Assembly: GCA_034436045.1 (NCBI GenBank)
Contig: DAOTVZ010000288.1
Coordinates: forward strand, 1-64,000
DNA length: 64,000 nt
Reading direction: 5' to 3'
Source: H111-94 sp034436045
GTDB lineage: Bacteria > Chloroflexota > Ktedonobacteria > Ktedonobacterales > Ktedonobacteraceae
The notes beneath the pieces are model-generated. The model saw only the letters and a program-made list of their open reading frames with translations. It made no database searches and had not been told where the DNA came from. Numbering within the stretch: position 1 is the first letter of the stretch; the number at the start of each line of letters is the position of its first letter. A program made the position numbers and the translations under genes. Below are positions 1-8,253 of the stretch, one piece after another.

Positions 1-231
1 TCGACGGGCAAGCAAGCAGGGCGTGATCAATCACGCCCCTACGCACGCCTCGACGGGCAAGCAAGCAGGGCGTGATCAATCACGCCCTACGCGCGCCTCG
101 ACGGGCAAGCAAGCAGGGCGTGATCAATCACGCCCCTATGCATGGCCATTACCTGTTTCCGTAGGGCGTGATCAATCACGCCCTACGCGCGCCCCGACGG
201 GCAAACAAGCAGGGCATGATCAATCACGCCC
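1..231. repeat. Tandem array of a 48-bp palindromic unit (5 copies, open at left edge)
   Basis: Five copies of the core palindrome GGGCGTGATCAATCACGCCC start at 19, 68, 116, 164 and 212 (the last has CAT for CGT), so the period is 48-49 bp. Between cores lies a conserved spacer containing CGACGGGCAAGCAAGCA; in the fourth interval it is replaced by an unrelated sequence. The array runs off the left edge. Its right end is CCCCTAC, and the TAG stop of the oppF-like gene lies inside that sequence. Spacers are not unique, so it is not a CRISPR array. Confidence 0.93.
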
Positions 232-1254
232 CTACAATGGCGTCACCTTCTCGGCAAAGTGGCAGGCGGCGTAATGCTCGCGGCCCTCTTTGGCCTCGAA
301 AGGTGGCTCTATCTCACGGCAGATGGATTGCGCCATTGGGCAGCGTGTATGAAAGCGACAACCCTTCGGAATATTGATAGGGCTGGGCAGATCGCCGGAG
401 AGAATAATCCGCTGGCGTTTGCGTTCAATTTTGGGATCGGGAATAGGTACTGCCGAGAGCAACGCTTTTGTATAGGGATGCTTAGGAGCCGCATATAGCT
501 CGTCGCGGTCGGCAATCTCAACAATCTTGCCCAGGTACATGACGGCAATGCGGTCGGCGACGTGGCGCACCACACTCAGGTCATGTGAGACGAAGAGGTA
601 GGTCAGATGAAACTGTTTTTGCAGGCGTTGCAACAGGTTCAGCACCTGGGCACGCACAGAGACATCCAGTGCCGAGACTGGCTCGTCGGCGATGACAAAC
701 TCCGGGTTGATGGCGAGCGCGCGCGCGACGGCGATGCGCTGACGCTGACCACCGCTGAACTCATGGGGATAACGGTCGATGTACTCCGGGCGCAAGCCAA
801 CGACGCGCAGCAGTTCTGCTGTGCGCTCACGAATCTCCTGGTTGGTACCGGTTCTGTAAATGTACATCGGCTCGGCCACTAGCGAACCAATCGTGTAGCG
901 CGGATTGAGTGAGGCATAGGGGTCTTGAAAGACCATCTGGATGCGACGCCGCATCTGGCGCAATTGTTCGCCCTGAAGCTTCGCCAGGTCCTCGCCATCG
1001 AAGAGAACCTCACCCGCCGTAGGTTTGTAGAGCCGAATCAGCGTGCGGCCAATCGTCGTCTTGCCGGAACCGCTCTCGCCCACCAGGCCGAGCGTCTGAC
1101 CGCGTTTAATGCTAAAGGAGATATCGTCAACTGCGCGCACATGGCCGACTGTACGTTGGAAGATAATGCCCTGCGTGATGGGAAAGTACATTTTCAAGCC
1201 ACGCACATCGAGCAGGGTGTCGCTGGCAACCGCCGTCTGCACCATCTCTACCAT
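232..1254 (-). CDS. oppF: Peptide ABC transporter ATP-binding protein, OppF/DppF family
   Basis: One of the two cytoplasmic ATPases that drive peptide uptake through the neighbouring OppB/OppC channel. Visible motifs: Walker A GESGSGKTT near residues 59-67, signature FSGGQRQR near 166-173, Walker B VIADEP near 187-192, and the C-terminal oligopeptide-transporter extension with CRFHTRCPMAQSICR. At 340 residues it is full length. The ATG follows AGAGG at 7-nt spacing and lies 12 bp after the stop of the oppD-like gene, so it is the last gene of a five-gene operon. Its TAG stop is formed by the edge of a palindromic repeat array. The substrate (di- or oligopeptide) cannot be told from sequence. 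Confidence 0.93.
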   Translation of the reverse strand: MVEMVQTAVASDTLLDVRGLKMYFPITQGIIFQRTVGHVRAVDDISFSIKRGQTLGLVGESGSGKTTIGRTLIRLYKPTAGEVLFDGEDLAKLQGEQLRQMRRRIQMVFQDPYASLNPRYTIGSLVAEPMYIYRTGTNQEIRERTAELLRVVGLRPEYIDRYPHEFSGGQRQRIAVARALAINPEFVIADEPVSALDVSVRAQVLNLLQRLQKQFHLTYLFVSHDLSVVRHVADRIAVMYLGKIVEIADRDELYAAPKHPYTKALLSAVPIPDPKIERKRQRIILSGDLPSPINIPKGCRFHTRCPMAQSICREIEPPFEAKEGREHYAACHFAEKVTPL

Positions 1255-1266
1255 GTTTCCACCTCT

Positions 1267-2373
1267 TTACGACGAACGAGCAGTGGTACTGCTGCTATTG
1301 CTATTACTCATCGCGGCTTCAAGGGCCGCTCGCTGCGCCGCAATTCTGGCCTGACGCCGCTGCTCGGCATGGGCCTGTTCCTTCGGATCGGTCACATCCA
1401 GCCAGCAGGCTTTGCGGTGTTCGCTATGGCCGACGAGCGGTTCCAGGGGAGGCATTTGACGGCAGATATTGCGCGCATAGATACAACGTGGCATAAAGCG
1501 GCAGCCGGTAGGAGGACGCAGCAAATCAGGTGGTGCCCCCTCAATGGTACGCAATTCTGAGTGACCAGCTTCGTCCAGGCGCGGCACCGAGTTGAGCAGG
1601 CCGAGCGTATAGGGGTGACGCGGGTTGGCAAAGAGTTCTTCCGTTGGAGCCTCTTCCACCACTCTGCCGGCATACATCACAATCACGCGGTCAGTCATAC
1701 CGGCCACCACGCCCAGGTCATGTGTAATCAAGATGAGCGCAGTGCCAAACTCCGAGCAGATGCCGCTGATGAGTTCGAGAATTTGCGCCTGCACCGTCAC
1801 GTCCAGCGCCGTCGTTGGCTCGTCGGCGATGAGCAACTTGGGATTGCAGGCCAGAGCAATAGCGATCATCACGCGCTGACGCATGCCGCCGCTGAACTGA
1901 TGCGGGTAGGCGTTGATGCGATTGGCGACATCGGGGATACCCACCTCTTCCAGCAACTTCGTTGCCCGTTTCAGGGCCTCATCTTTGCTCAGCTTGAGAT
2001 GAATTTGCAATCCCTCGGCAATCTGCTTGCCAATCGGCATTGTCGGGTTCAGGCAGGTCATGGGGTCTTGAAAGATCATGCCGATCTTGCCGCCGCGAAT
2101 CCTGCGCATCGCGCTCTCCGGCAACTCTAAGAGATCCTGATCTTCAAAGATGATGCTGCCGCCAGCATACTCGCCGGGCGGCTGAGCAACCAGCCGCATA
2201 ATAGAGAGCGCGGTGACACTTTTGCCACAGCCGCTCTCGCCGACGAGCGCCACTTTTTCACCCGGTTTAACGGCGAACGTCACACCATCTACGGCCCGCA
2301 CATAACCTGCCTTCGTCTTGAAGTAGGTTTTGAGGTCCTGGACTTCGAGCAGATATTCGCCCAATGTCGTCAC
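1267..2373 (-). CDS. oppD: Peptide ABC transporter ATP-binding protein, OppD/DppD family
   Basis: Second ATPase of the peptide importer. Walker A GESGCGKS lies near residues 45-52, signature FSGGMRQR near 160-167 and Walker B LLIADEP near 180-186. A C-terminal extension with CRFMPRCIYARNIC marks the Opp/Dpp subfamily. The last 30 residues are an Ala/Arg then Ser/Asn-rich tail that is longer than usual. The start is GTG, very close to an AAGGAGG sequence, so an in-frame start slightly downstream is possible. It is 31 bp downstream of the OppC-like permease gene and clearly part of the same transcript. Confidence 0.93.
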   Translation of the reverse strand: MTTLGEYLLEVQDLKTYFKTKAGYVRAVDGVTFAVKPGEKVALVGESGCGKSVTALSIMRLVAQPPGEYAGGSIIFEDQDLLELPESAMRRIRGGKIGMIFQDPMTCLNPTMPIGKQIAEGLQIHLKLSKDEALKRATKLLEEVGIPDVANRINAYPHQFSGGMRQRVMIAIALACNPKLLIADEPTTALDVTVQAQILELISGICSEFGTALILITHDLGVVAGMTDRVIVMYAGRVVEEAPTEELFANPRHPYTLGLLNSVPRLDEAGHSELRTIEGAPPDLLRPPTGCRFMPRCIYARNICRQMPPLEPLVGHSEHRKACWLDVTDPKEQAHAEQRRQARIAAQRAALEAAMSNSNSSSTTARSS

Positions 2374-2404
2374 TCCTCCTTACTAATATCATTGTTACCC
2401 ATTG

Positions 2405-3355
2405 TTAGCGTTCCGTCATGTAGGGGTCGAGGGCATCACGCAAACCATCGCCTACCAGGTTCAGGCTTAGCACCGTGAAGAAGATCAACAGGGCTGGCAC
2501 GTAAATCAGCCAGGGCGCGACGTCGGCCAGGTTTTCACCATAGTTGAGCATACTGCCCCAACTGGCATTTGGCAATTTGATACCGAAACCAAAGTAGCTC
2601 AGCACCGACTCCAGGATAATATTGGAACTGGTCAACAGAGTCGCGTTGACGATAATCGGCCCGGCGGCGTTGGGCAGGATATGGCGGAACATCAGGCGAA
2701 AATCTTTGGCCCCCACTGTGCGCGCGGCATAGACAAACTCTCGCTCTTTCAAAGCCAGGAATTCGCCGCGCACCAGACGCGCTGCAATGGTCCAGCCAAA
2801 GATAGCGATCAGTATAATCACGCTTCTTGGTGTACCATCGGTAAAAGTAGCGGACAACACAAAGAGCAGCAGGTAGAGCGGCACTGAGAGGACTACATCA
2901 GTCAGACGCATCAGCAGGTTATCAACGATGCCGCCATAGAAACCGGCAAATGCGCCGATGCCTACGCCCAGCACAATCGCCATCAGCATCGAACTGAGGC
3001 CCACCAGCAGCGAGGTTTGACCCCCAACCATAGCGCGCGCCAGCTCATCACGGCCCAGGTCATCGGTGCCGAAGGGATATTTCCACGATGGCGGGGCCAG
3101 CGTATCGGTCACACTAGTCAGATTCTGCTGATCCGGCTTGTTATGGCCTGTCACCGTCGGTCCCAGGAAGCAGAAGAGGAATAGCAGGATCAGAAAGACG
3201 GCTCCGACTACGGCGGCCTTGTTGCGCACAAAGCGGTCGAAGATGATGCGCCCCTGGCTACGTCGTTTCTGCACGAGAGCCGGTGATTCTTCCAGCAGAG
3301 GCTCCAGCTCATCCTGCGTCGATAGTATACTGTCGAGATTTTCAGAGATATCCAC
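2405..3355 (-). CDS. oppC: Peptide ABC transporter permease, OppC/DppC family
   Basis: Inner-membrane channel subunit. A 45-residue cytoplasmic N-terminus rich in Glu/Leu precedes a first membrane segment (AAVVGAVFLILLFLFCFLG) and five further hydrophobic segments. The EAA-type loop that contacts the ATPases reads GAKDFRLMFRHILPNAAGP. The closing DGLRDALDP is typical of this family. The start is GTG with AAGGAGA at good spacing. The gene lies between the oppB-like and oppD-like genes with gaps of 25 and 31 bp. Confidence 0.93.
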   Translation of the reverse strand: MDISENLDSILSTQDELEPLLEESPALVQKRRSQGRIIFDRFVRNKAAVVGAVFLILLFLFCFLGPTVTGHNKPDQQNLTSVTDTLAPPSWKYPFGTDDLGRDELARAMVGGQTSLLVGLSSMLMAIVLGVGIGAFAGFYGGIVDNLLMRLTDVVLSVPLYLLLFVLSATFTDGTPRSVIILIAIFGWTIAARLVRGEFLALKEREFVYAARTVGAKDFRLMFRHILPNAAGPIIVNATLLTSSNIILESVLSYFGFGIKLPNASWGSMLNYGENLADVAPWLIYVPALLIFFTVLSLNLVGDGLRDALDPYMTER

Positions 3356-3380
3356 GAGTCTCTCCTTTTTAAGTGATGAG

Positions 3381-4343
3381 CTATGAGTAACGGATACGCG
3401 GGTCCATCACGGCATACAAAATGTCGGCAATCAGGTTAAAACTAATCACGAAGACCGCGCTCAGCAGCAGCATAGCCAGCAATACGGGATAGTCGCGGCG
3501 ATCCAGCGAGTCCAGGAACTGCAAGCCCATGCCCGGCCAGGCAAAGACACCCTCGGTAATCGCTGCGCCACCGGCCACCGAGCCGAAATCAATAGCAACA
3601 ACAGTGATGAGCGGGATCACCGCGTTGCGCAAAGCATGTTTGATGAGCAGAGGTATCGGCGAAACACCTTTGGCGCGCGCGGTGCGCATATAGTCCTGTT
3701 TAACCACCTCAATCATACTGGAGCGCATGTAACGGCTCCAACCAGCAATAAAGGCTACGGCCAGCACACACATTGGCATAAAAAGATGATCTAAATGGTC
3801 GAGAAAGCTCTGGAAGGGTGACATACCAAAAATGGGTGAAGAGAGACCGGAGGGTGGAAACCAGTGTAACTGCACAGCAAAGACATTTTGCGCAATCAAG
3901 CCCAGCACAAACACTGGCATAGCGATACCGAAGTACGAGAGAGTCATCAACGTGTAGTCAACTATCGATCCTTGCCGCACTGCCGCAATAATGCCAAGAA
4001 TAATGGCCAGGATGAGCGCCAGCACCAGCGCGGAGCCGAATAGTTGCAACGTATTGGGAAAGCGCTCCGCAATAATCTGCGAAACAGGTTGATTGGTCTG
4101 GAAAGAATAGCCAAAGTTGCCCACCAGCATCTGACTAAGCCATTTGAGGTACTGAACCGGGAGTGGATCATTCAAGCCAAACTTCGCTACCAGGGCAGCA
4201 CGTCCTGCTGCCGTCAAATGAGGATTAAAGATCACGGCTGCCGGGCCACCGGGCAAGGCGTGAATCAGCCCAAACATAGCAATCGAAATTAAAAACAACA
4301 ACGGAATAGCCTGAATCAACCGTCTAATGATGTATCGTCCCAT
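3381..4343 (-). CDS. oppB: Peptide ABC transporter permease, OppB/DppB family
   Basis: Inner-membrane channel subunit paired with OppC. The N-terminus (MGRYIIRRLIQAIPLLFLIS) holds the first membrane helix, and the EAA-type loop reads GVSPIPLLIKHALRNAVIPL. At 320 residues it is the usual length. GGAGG at 4-nt spacing precedes the ATG. It follows the substrate-binding lipoprotein gene after a 313-bp gap that contains a 26-bp perfect hairpin, so permease and ATPase genes may be expressed at a lower level than the lipoprotein. Confidence 0.93.
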   Translation of the reverse strand: MGRYIIRRLIQAIPLLFLISIAMFGLIHALPGGPAAVIFNPHLTAAGRAALVAKFGLNDPLPVQYLKWLSQMLVGNFGYSFQTNQPVSQIIAERFPNTLQLFGSALVLALILAIILGIIAAVRQGSIVDYTLMTLSYFGIAMPVFVLGLIAQNVFAVQLHWFPPSGLSSPIFGMSPFQSFLDHLDHLFMPMCVLAVAFIAGWSRYMRSSMIEVVKQDYMRTARAKGVSPIPLLIKHALRNAVIPLITVVAIDFGSVAGGAAITEGVFAWPGMGLQFLDSLDRRDYPVLLAMLLLSAVFVISFNLIADILYAVMDPRIRYS

Positions 4344-4513
4344 AGCACCTCCAAAAAGTTATGAGCGACAGATAATATGGCAACCCCCCCTGGAAGGTTG
4401 AGATTTTAGGTACAGTGTACCATATTTTTCTGCTGTGATGTAGATAGTTTTGCCACTTTATCAAGACAACTGCATTGATAACGAGATGCTGGTACCGCAA
4501 CCGCACGCGCGCA

Positions 4514-4577
4514 GGGCGACCGCAAGCGTTGCTCCTACCCTACGCGGATAAGGTAGGAGCAACGCTTGCGGTCGCCC
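4514..4577 (-). repeat. 26-bp perfect inverted repeat between SBP and oppB-like genes
   Basis: Arms 4514-4539 and 4552-4577 are perfect reverse complements with a 12-nt loop. On the transcript this forms a very stable GC-rich hairpin downstream of the lipoprotein gene and upstream of oppB. There is no U-tract after it, so a transcript-stabilising or partly terminating role is more likely than full termination. Its sequence differs from the GGGCGTGAT palindrome family found elsewhere. Confidence 0.9.
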
Positions 4578-4656
4578 CACATACACATGGGACCTTGCCT
4601 GCCGTTACCCTATGAGATTACCCTGTAGGAAGTACTCTGTATGGGCAAACGGGAGC

Positions 4657-6363
4657 TTAACACTGACCGTTGGTACACCACCACTTCCATACCTCGACGG
4701 TCTCGGAAGCACCGGTTGCGCCGGGGTTATAGTTGTGGGTAACGTTCTTGTTCATCGCCAGGTCGTAGGTACCATACAGCGTAACAAATGGGAAATCTGT
4801 CAGATAGATCTGATCTATCTGTTGGAAGATAGCCTGACGCTTGGTGGGATCAATTGTCTGCTGCTCTTCCGTATAAAGCTTGTCCAGGTTATGGTTACAA
4901 TAGAAAGTGATATTGAAACCACCAGGCGGAATCTGATTGCAGGCCAGCAGCGACGAGTCGTCGGGATCATAGCCAAAGGAGTCCTCGAACTCGGCAATGT
5001 CATACTTGCCAGGGACAGCATCCAGCAGGAAGTTGCCGAAGAAGGTGCTGGCCGGATAGTTCTGGATATCGATCTTGATGCCGATAGCCTTGAGATCGCT
5101 CTGGATGATCTGCTCATCGTCAGCGCGCCACAGGTTGTTCGCGGTAGTCGAATACTGGAACTCCAGGCGCTGGCCATTCTTGGTGAACACGCCATCCGAC
5201 CCCATCACCCAACCATCCTGCTGGAGCAACTGCTTGGCAGCAGCAGGGTCGTACTTCGGACAGGGCGCATTGGGATCATAGCCAACCGGCACATAGCCTT
5301 TGCCATGATCGGTACAGAGCGGATAGGCTTCGCCACGACGCGCGACATTGATCAGCGCAGTGTGATCAATGGCCATTGCAATAGCCTTGCGCACCGCCGG
5401 GTCTTTACCCAGAATCGGATTCTTGAAGTTGAAGTACATTGCTTCAAAGGAGAGTGGCGCTTTCTCATGCGTCAGTGTATAAGTGCTGCTCAGCGCCTTA
5501 TACGAGGCCGTCTTACTCACATCCAGGAACCAGGCCGAGTCAATGGTGCCAGCTTGCAAATCTTTGAGGATCGTGTTCTGGTCTGGTACGATGTTGAACA
5601 CGATACTGTTCAGATACGGATACTGCGGCCCCAGATAGTAATTGGGATTGCGCACGACGACGTAGCGCGAACCTGGCGTGGCGGTCTGTACCATAAACGG
5701 GCCACTGGCGACTGTGGGGTGCAAGTTCTGGCTGGATTTGGTAATCTGGTCAACAGCCATGCCTGCAAAAATGTGAGCCGGCATGGGAGCAGAAAGACCG
5801 TCAGCCCAGACCGATAGGAAAGGTGCAAAGGGCTGGCTCAGATGGAACGTGATGGACAAATTATCCGAGGACACGGTTGCCGACTGAATCAGGTTAAGAC
5901 CAACAGTGCTGGCCGCACCAAACTTGGGATTGTCCCACGTTTTCCAGGTAAAATCAACATCCCTGGCATCCAGCGGCTGCCCATCAGACCACTTAAGGCC
6001 GGGGCGCAGCTTGAAGGTCCAGGTTTTCAGATCAGGGCTGACATCGCCATTCTGCACCGTCGGAAGTTCACTCAACAGACCGGGCTGAAGTTGTCCATTG
6101 GCATCGCCATAGACAAGCGGTGCCCAGATAGTATTGTCTACTATGTCTGCAAACGTCTCGCTCGATGCGTTAGGAATCAGTGAATCTGGTTCCTCATACA
6201 GGTCATCGATCCAGGTACCGCCTTTAACTGGCGTGCTACTCGCCGTCGGGGTGCTGCTTGCAGTATTACCGCCAGTGCCACCACAGGCGCTCAGCAGCAA
6301 GACCAGCAGCGACAAGAACGACACGCAAAGCATGAGCATCCTGGACTGGGGTCTCTTGTGCAT
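4657..6363 (-). CDS. oppA: Peptide ABC transporter substrate-binding lipoprotein (SBP family 5)
   Basis: Captures peptides outside the cell and delivers them to the OppBC channel. From the chosen start, residues 1-26 are a lipoprotein signal peptide ending LLSAC, with the lipidated Cys at 27, followed by a Gly/Ser/Thr-rich linker. The mature part shows family-5 features (WTFKLRPGLKWSDGQPL, then KAIAMAIDH). A GAGGAGG sequence sits 5 nt before the second ATG of an ATGATG pair, so 6363 was chosen; the reading frame stays open upstream to 6486 but without a ribosome site. It is the first gene of the five-gene peptide-uptake operon. Confidence 0.92.
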   Translation of the reverse strand: MHKRPQSRMLMLCVSFLSLLVLLLSACGGTGGNTASSTPTASSTPVKGGTWIDDLYEEPDSLIPNASSETFADIVDNTIWAPLVYGDANGQLQPGLLSELPTVQNGDVSPDLKTWTFKLRPGLKWSDGQPLDARDVDFTWKTWDNPKFGAASTVGLNLIQSATVSSDNLSITFHLSQPFAPFLSVWADGLSAPMPAHIFAGMAVDQITKSSQNLHPTVASGPFMVQTATPGSRYVVVRNPNYYLGPQYPYLNSIVFNIVPDQNTILKDLQAGTIDSAWFLDVSKTASYKALSSTYTLTHEKAPLSFEAMYFNFKNPILGKDPAVRKAIAMAIDHTALINVARRGEAYPLCTDHGKGYVPVGYDPNAPCPKYDPAAAKQLLQQDGWVMGSDGVFTKNGQRLEFQYSTTANNLWRADDEQIIQSDLKAIGIKIDIQNYPASTFFGNFLLDAVPGKYDIAEFEDSFGYDPDDSSLLACNQIPPGGFNITFYCNHNLDKLYTEEQQTIDPTKRQAIFQQIDQIYLTDFPFVTLYGTYDLAMNKNVTHNYNPGATGASETVEVWKWWCTNGQC

Positions 6364-6641
6364 CATGTCCTCCTCAGAAAATAAGCTCAAATTGAGGATC
6401 AGGTTGACTATCCGGCGCGTCAACCATAATAAACAGGAGTACCAATCTCCTTTCCTCTGCTCGTACAGAGGTTTAGCGTCAGGCAATCACACACCATCGA
6501 TGAGGTGGTCGTGTGCCAACGTTACATATACTACGCCTTCCCTGAACAATATCTCACATATGTTTTTGATGGTGTTGGATTTCCCCCAGAGTAAGCGCAA
6601 GGCATCGCCCCTACCCTGCTTGCAACCTACAACATGCCCAC

Positions 6642-6689
6642 AAAAAAAGGGCACTCCAACGTATCCACGCTGATACGCTGAAGTGCCCT
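6642..6689 (-). terminator. Rho-independent terminator of the small proline-rich gene
   Basis: An 18-bp imperfect stem (6648-6665 with 6672-6689, 6-nt loop, two mismatches that can be G-U) is followed on the minus strand by seven U residues (6648-6642). It lies 17 bp after the stop of the gene at 6706-6966 and shields the peptide operon from read-through. Confidence 0.88.
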
Positions 6690-6705
6690 CTCTTGCCGAC
6701 CACGC

Positions 6706-6966
6706 TCAATCAGGTGGCAAGATTGCCACAGATGGCGGTTGATCGAGCGGCAAGATAGGATTGGCTGCGCCTGCGTTGCCTTCGGGCGTCATAACGGTGT
6801 CCGGCGGTGAGGTGAGAGGATCGGTCGGAGTGTCAGGTGGCATGACGATATCGGGTGCCGGTACGGGGTTCTCCGGCGTCAAAACCCTCTCGCCATGATG
6901 CGTCGTATCCTCTGGTGGCATAATCGGTTCGTGCCTGCTCGAACCATGTTGTGGATCATGACTCAT
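6706..6966 (-). CDS. Small proline-rich hypothetical protein (86 aa)
   Basis: Not a family I recognise. The 86 residues are rich in Pro, Asp, Thr and Glu and contain several near-repeats of the type (V/I)MPP(D/E), for example IMPPED, IVMPPD and AILPPD. There is no signal peptide, membrane segment or cysteine, so a soluble disordered protein is expected. AAGGAGG at 7-nt spacing before the ATG and a good terminator after the stop support a real gene with its own transcript. No function is proposed. Confidence 0.75.
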   Translation of the reverse strand: MSHDPQHGSSRHEPIMPPEDTTHHGERVLTPENPVPAPDIVMPPDTPTDPLTSPPDTVMTPEGNAGAANPILPLDQPPSVAILPPD

Positions 6967-7140
6967 TGTTGCGCCTCCTTAGAGTAAGGCTGCCATTTTA
7001 TATCTCTACATTGAACACGAAACAGGAACACAAATAGATGTATCGTGACACGACCTAACTATTATATTAACATATTGCGAGCCAGATTGGTAGGGGTCTG
7101 ATAGCGGGGATCTCTATTCTTTCGGGGGATGGTGGTCGGT

Positions 7141-7298
7141 GTAGGGGCGTCATTCATGACGCCCGTGCGCACATCAACGGGCTGCCAGGGCGTCATTCAT
7201 GACACCCGTGCGCACATCAACGGGCTTGCCAGGGCGTCATGAATGACACCCGTGCGCACATCAACGGGCTGCCAGGGCGTCATGAATGACGCCCCTAC
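7141..7298. repeat. Array of four palindromes bounded by 24-bp perfect inverted ends
   Basis: Cores GGGCGTCATTCATGACGCCC or close variants start at 7145, 7188, 7232 and 7275 (period 43-44 bp), separated by a spacer containing CGTGCGCACATCAACGGGCT. The first 24 bases (7141-7164, beginning GTAGGGG) are the exact reverse complement of the last 24 (7275-7298, ending CCCCTAC). This intergenic stretch (6967-7427) otherwise holds only the methyltransferase promoter. Confidence 0.93.
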
Positions 7299-7387
7299 AC
7301 CGATTTCCTCCACAAGGATAGGGAGCCGATAGTGGCCTGTGTATCAGCACAGACCACCAGACACACCTCAAGCACGGATAATTCGCG

Positions 7388-7393
7388 TATAAT
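7388..7393 (+). promoter_or_regulatory. Putative -10 box of the methyltransferase gene
   Basis: A consensus TATAAT lies 35 bp before the ATG at 7428. No convincing -35 box is present at 16-18 bp upstream. It supports the 7428 start, because a start at 7332 would put the promoter inside the gene. Confidence 0.5.
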
Positions 7394-7427
7394 AGAGCTA
7401 ATACAGCAGAGAGAGGTCATACGCCGC

Positions 7428-8165
7428 ATGAACCCAACGCACCAGTGGAGTGAGGACGATTCAACAATTTTTCTTGAGCTAGCTGAGGTCTTTGTTCCCG
7501 CGCGCACCGAGCAGATTAGCACCTTGCTGCAATTATTGCCAGCGCGCGTGGATGAAGAATTTACAATGGTCGAACTGGCCGCAGGGGAAGGCGTTCTGGC
7601 ACGAGCTTTTCTGGAGCATTTCCCGCGCTGTCACTATATCGCTCTGGATGGTTCAGCAGTCATGCGCGCACGTATGACGCGCACTCTATCTCATTTTGAT
7701 ACTCGTCTGGAAGTGTTGCCGTTTGAACTGGCCGAACAGGCATGGCGTGAGCAGTTGCCCCACCCATTACGAGCCATCGTTTCGTCGCTGTGTGTGCATC
7801 ACCTGTCGGGCGAGGGTAAACGACAACTCTTCGCCGATATAGCACAACACCTTGCCCCAGGGGGCGCACTGTTGCTCGCAGACATCATGGAACCGGCCAC
7901 CCCACAGATAGCTGCCCTCTACGCGCAACAATATGACGAACTGGTACAACAGCAGAGTGTCACATTGCGCGGCAGCCTGGATGGCTTTGAGCAGTTTCAA
8001 CGTCTGCGCTGGAATTATTTCCGTTACGACTACGGCGCCCCCGCCTCTGGCGATCAGCCCTCGACACTCAGCGATCAGTTACGCTGGCTCCACGAGGCCG
8101 GTTTCAACCCGGTCGATTGCTTCTGGCTGCGCGCCGGTCATGCTATTTATGGCGGGTTTAAATAG
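7428..8165 (+). CDS. Class I SAM-dependent methyltransferase
   Basis: A Rossmann-fold methyltransferase of 245 residues. Motif I is MVELAAGEGVLARAF, followed by an acidic strand (HYIALDGS) and AIVSSLCVHHLSGEGKRQLF, a typical motif IV/V region. LAPGGALLLADIM resembles motif VI of small-molecule methyltransferases. The substrate is unknown. The frame is open from a GTG at 7332, but a TATAAT at 7388 favours the ATG at 7428. The gene stands alone between a repeat array and a bidirectional terminator shared with secF. Confidence 0.82.
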   Translation: MNPTHQWSEDDSTIFLELAEVFVPARTEQISTLLQLLPARVDEEFTMVELAAGEGVLARAFLEHFPRCHYIALDGSAVMRARMTRTLSHFDTRLEVLPFELAEQAWREQLPHPLRAIVSSLCVHHLSGEGKRQLFADIAQHLAPGGALLLADIMEPATPQIAALYAQQYDELVQQQSVTLRGSLDGFEQFQRLRWNYFRYDYGAPASGDQPSTLSDQLRWLHEAGFNPVDCFWLRAGHAIYGGFK

Positions 8166-8174
8166 ATATAAAAA

Positions 8175-8243
8175 CGCAATGAAGGTTATAAAATTCAACA
8201 TCACTCTTTACGGCAAATGGTGACTTTTATAACCTTCATTGTG
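8175..8243. terminator. Bidirectional terminator between methyltransferase and secF
   Basis: Arms 8177-8193 and 8225-8241 are a perfect 17-bp inverted repeat around a 31-nt loop, located between two convergent genes 10-12 bp from each stop. The inner ends of the arms are A- and T-rich (AAAA/TTTT). Confidence 0.82.
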
Positions 8244-8253
8244 TTTACAACTC

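Noticed and set aside
1..231. CRISPR-like array
   Set aside because: The intervals between repeats are themselves repeated rather than unique, and no cas gene is present.
4612..5817. 401-codon plus-strand frame across the substrate-binding protein
   Set aside because: It is antisense to a well-supported lipoprotein gene and has no ribosome site or family similarity; GC-rich genes often leave such frames open.
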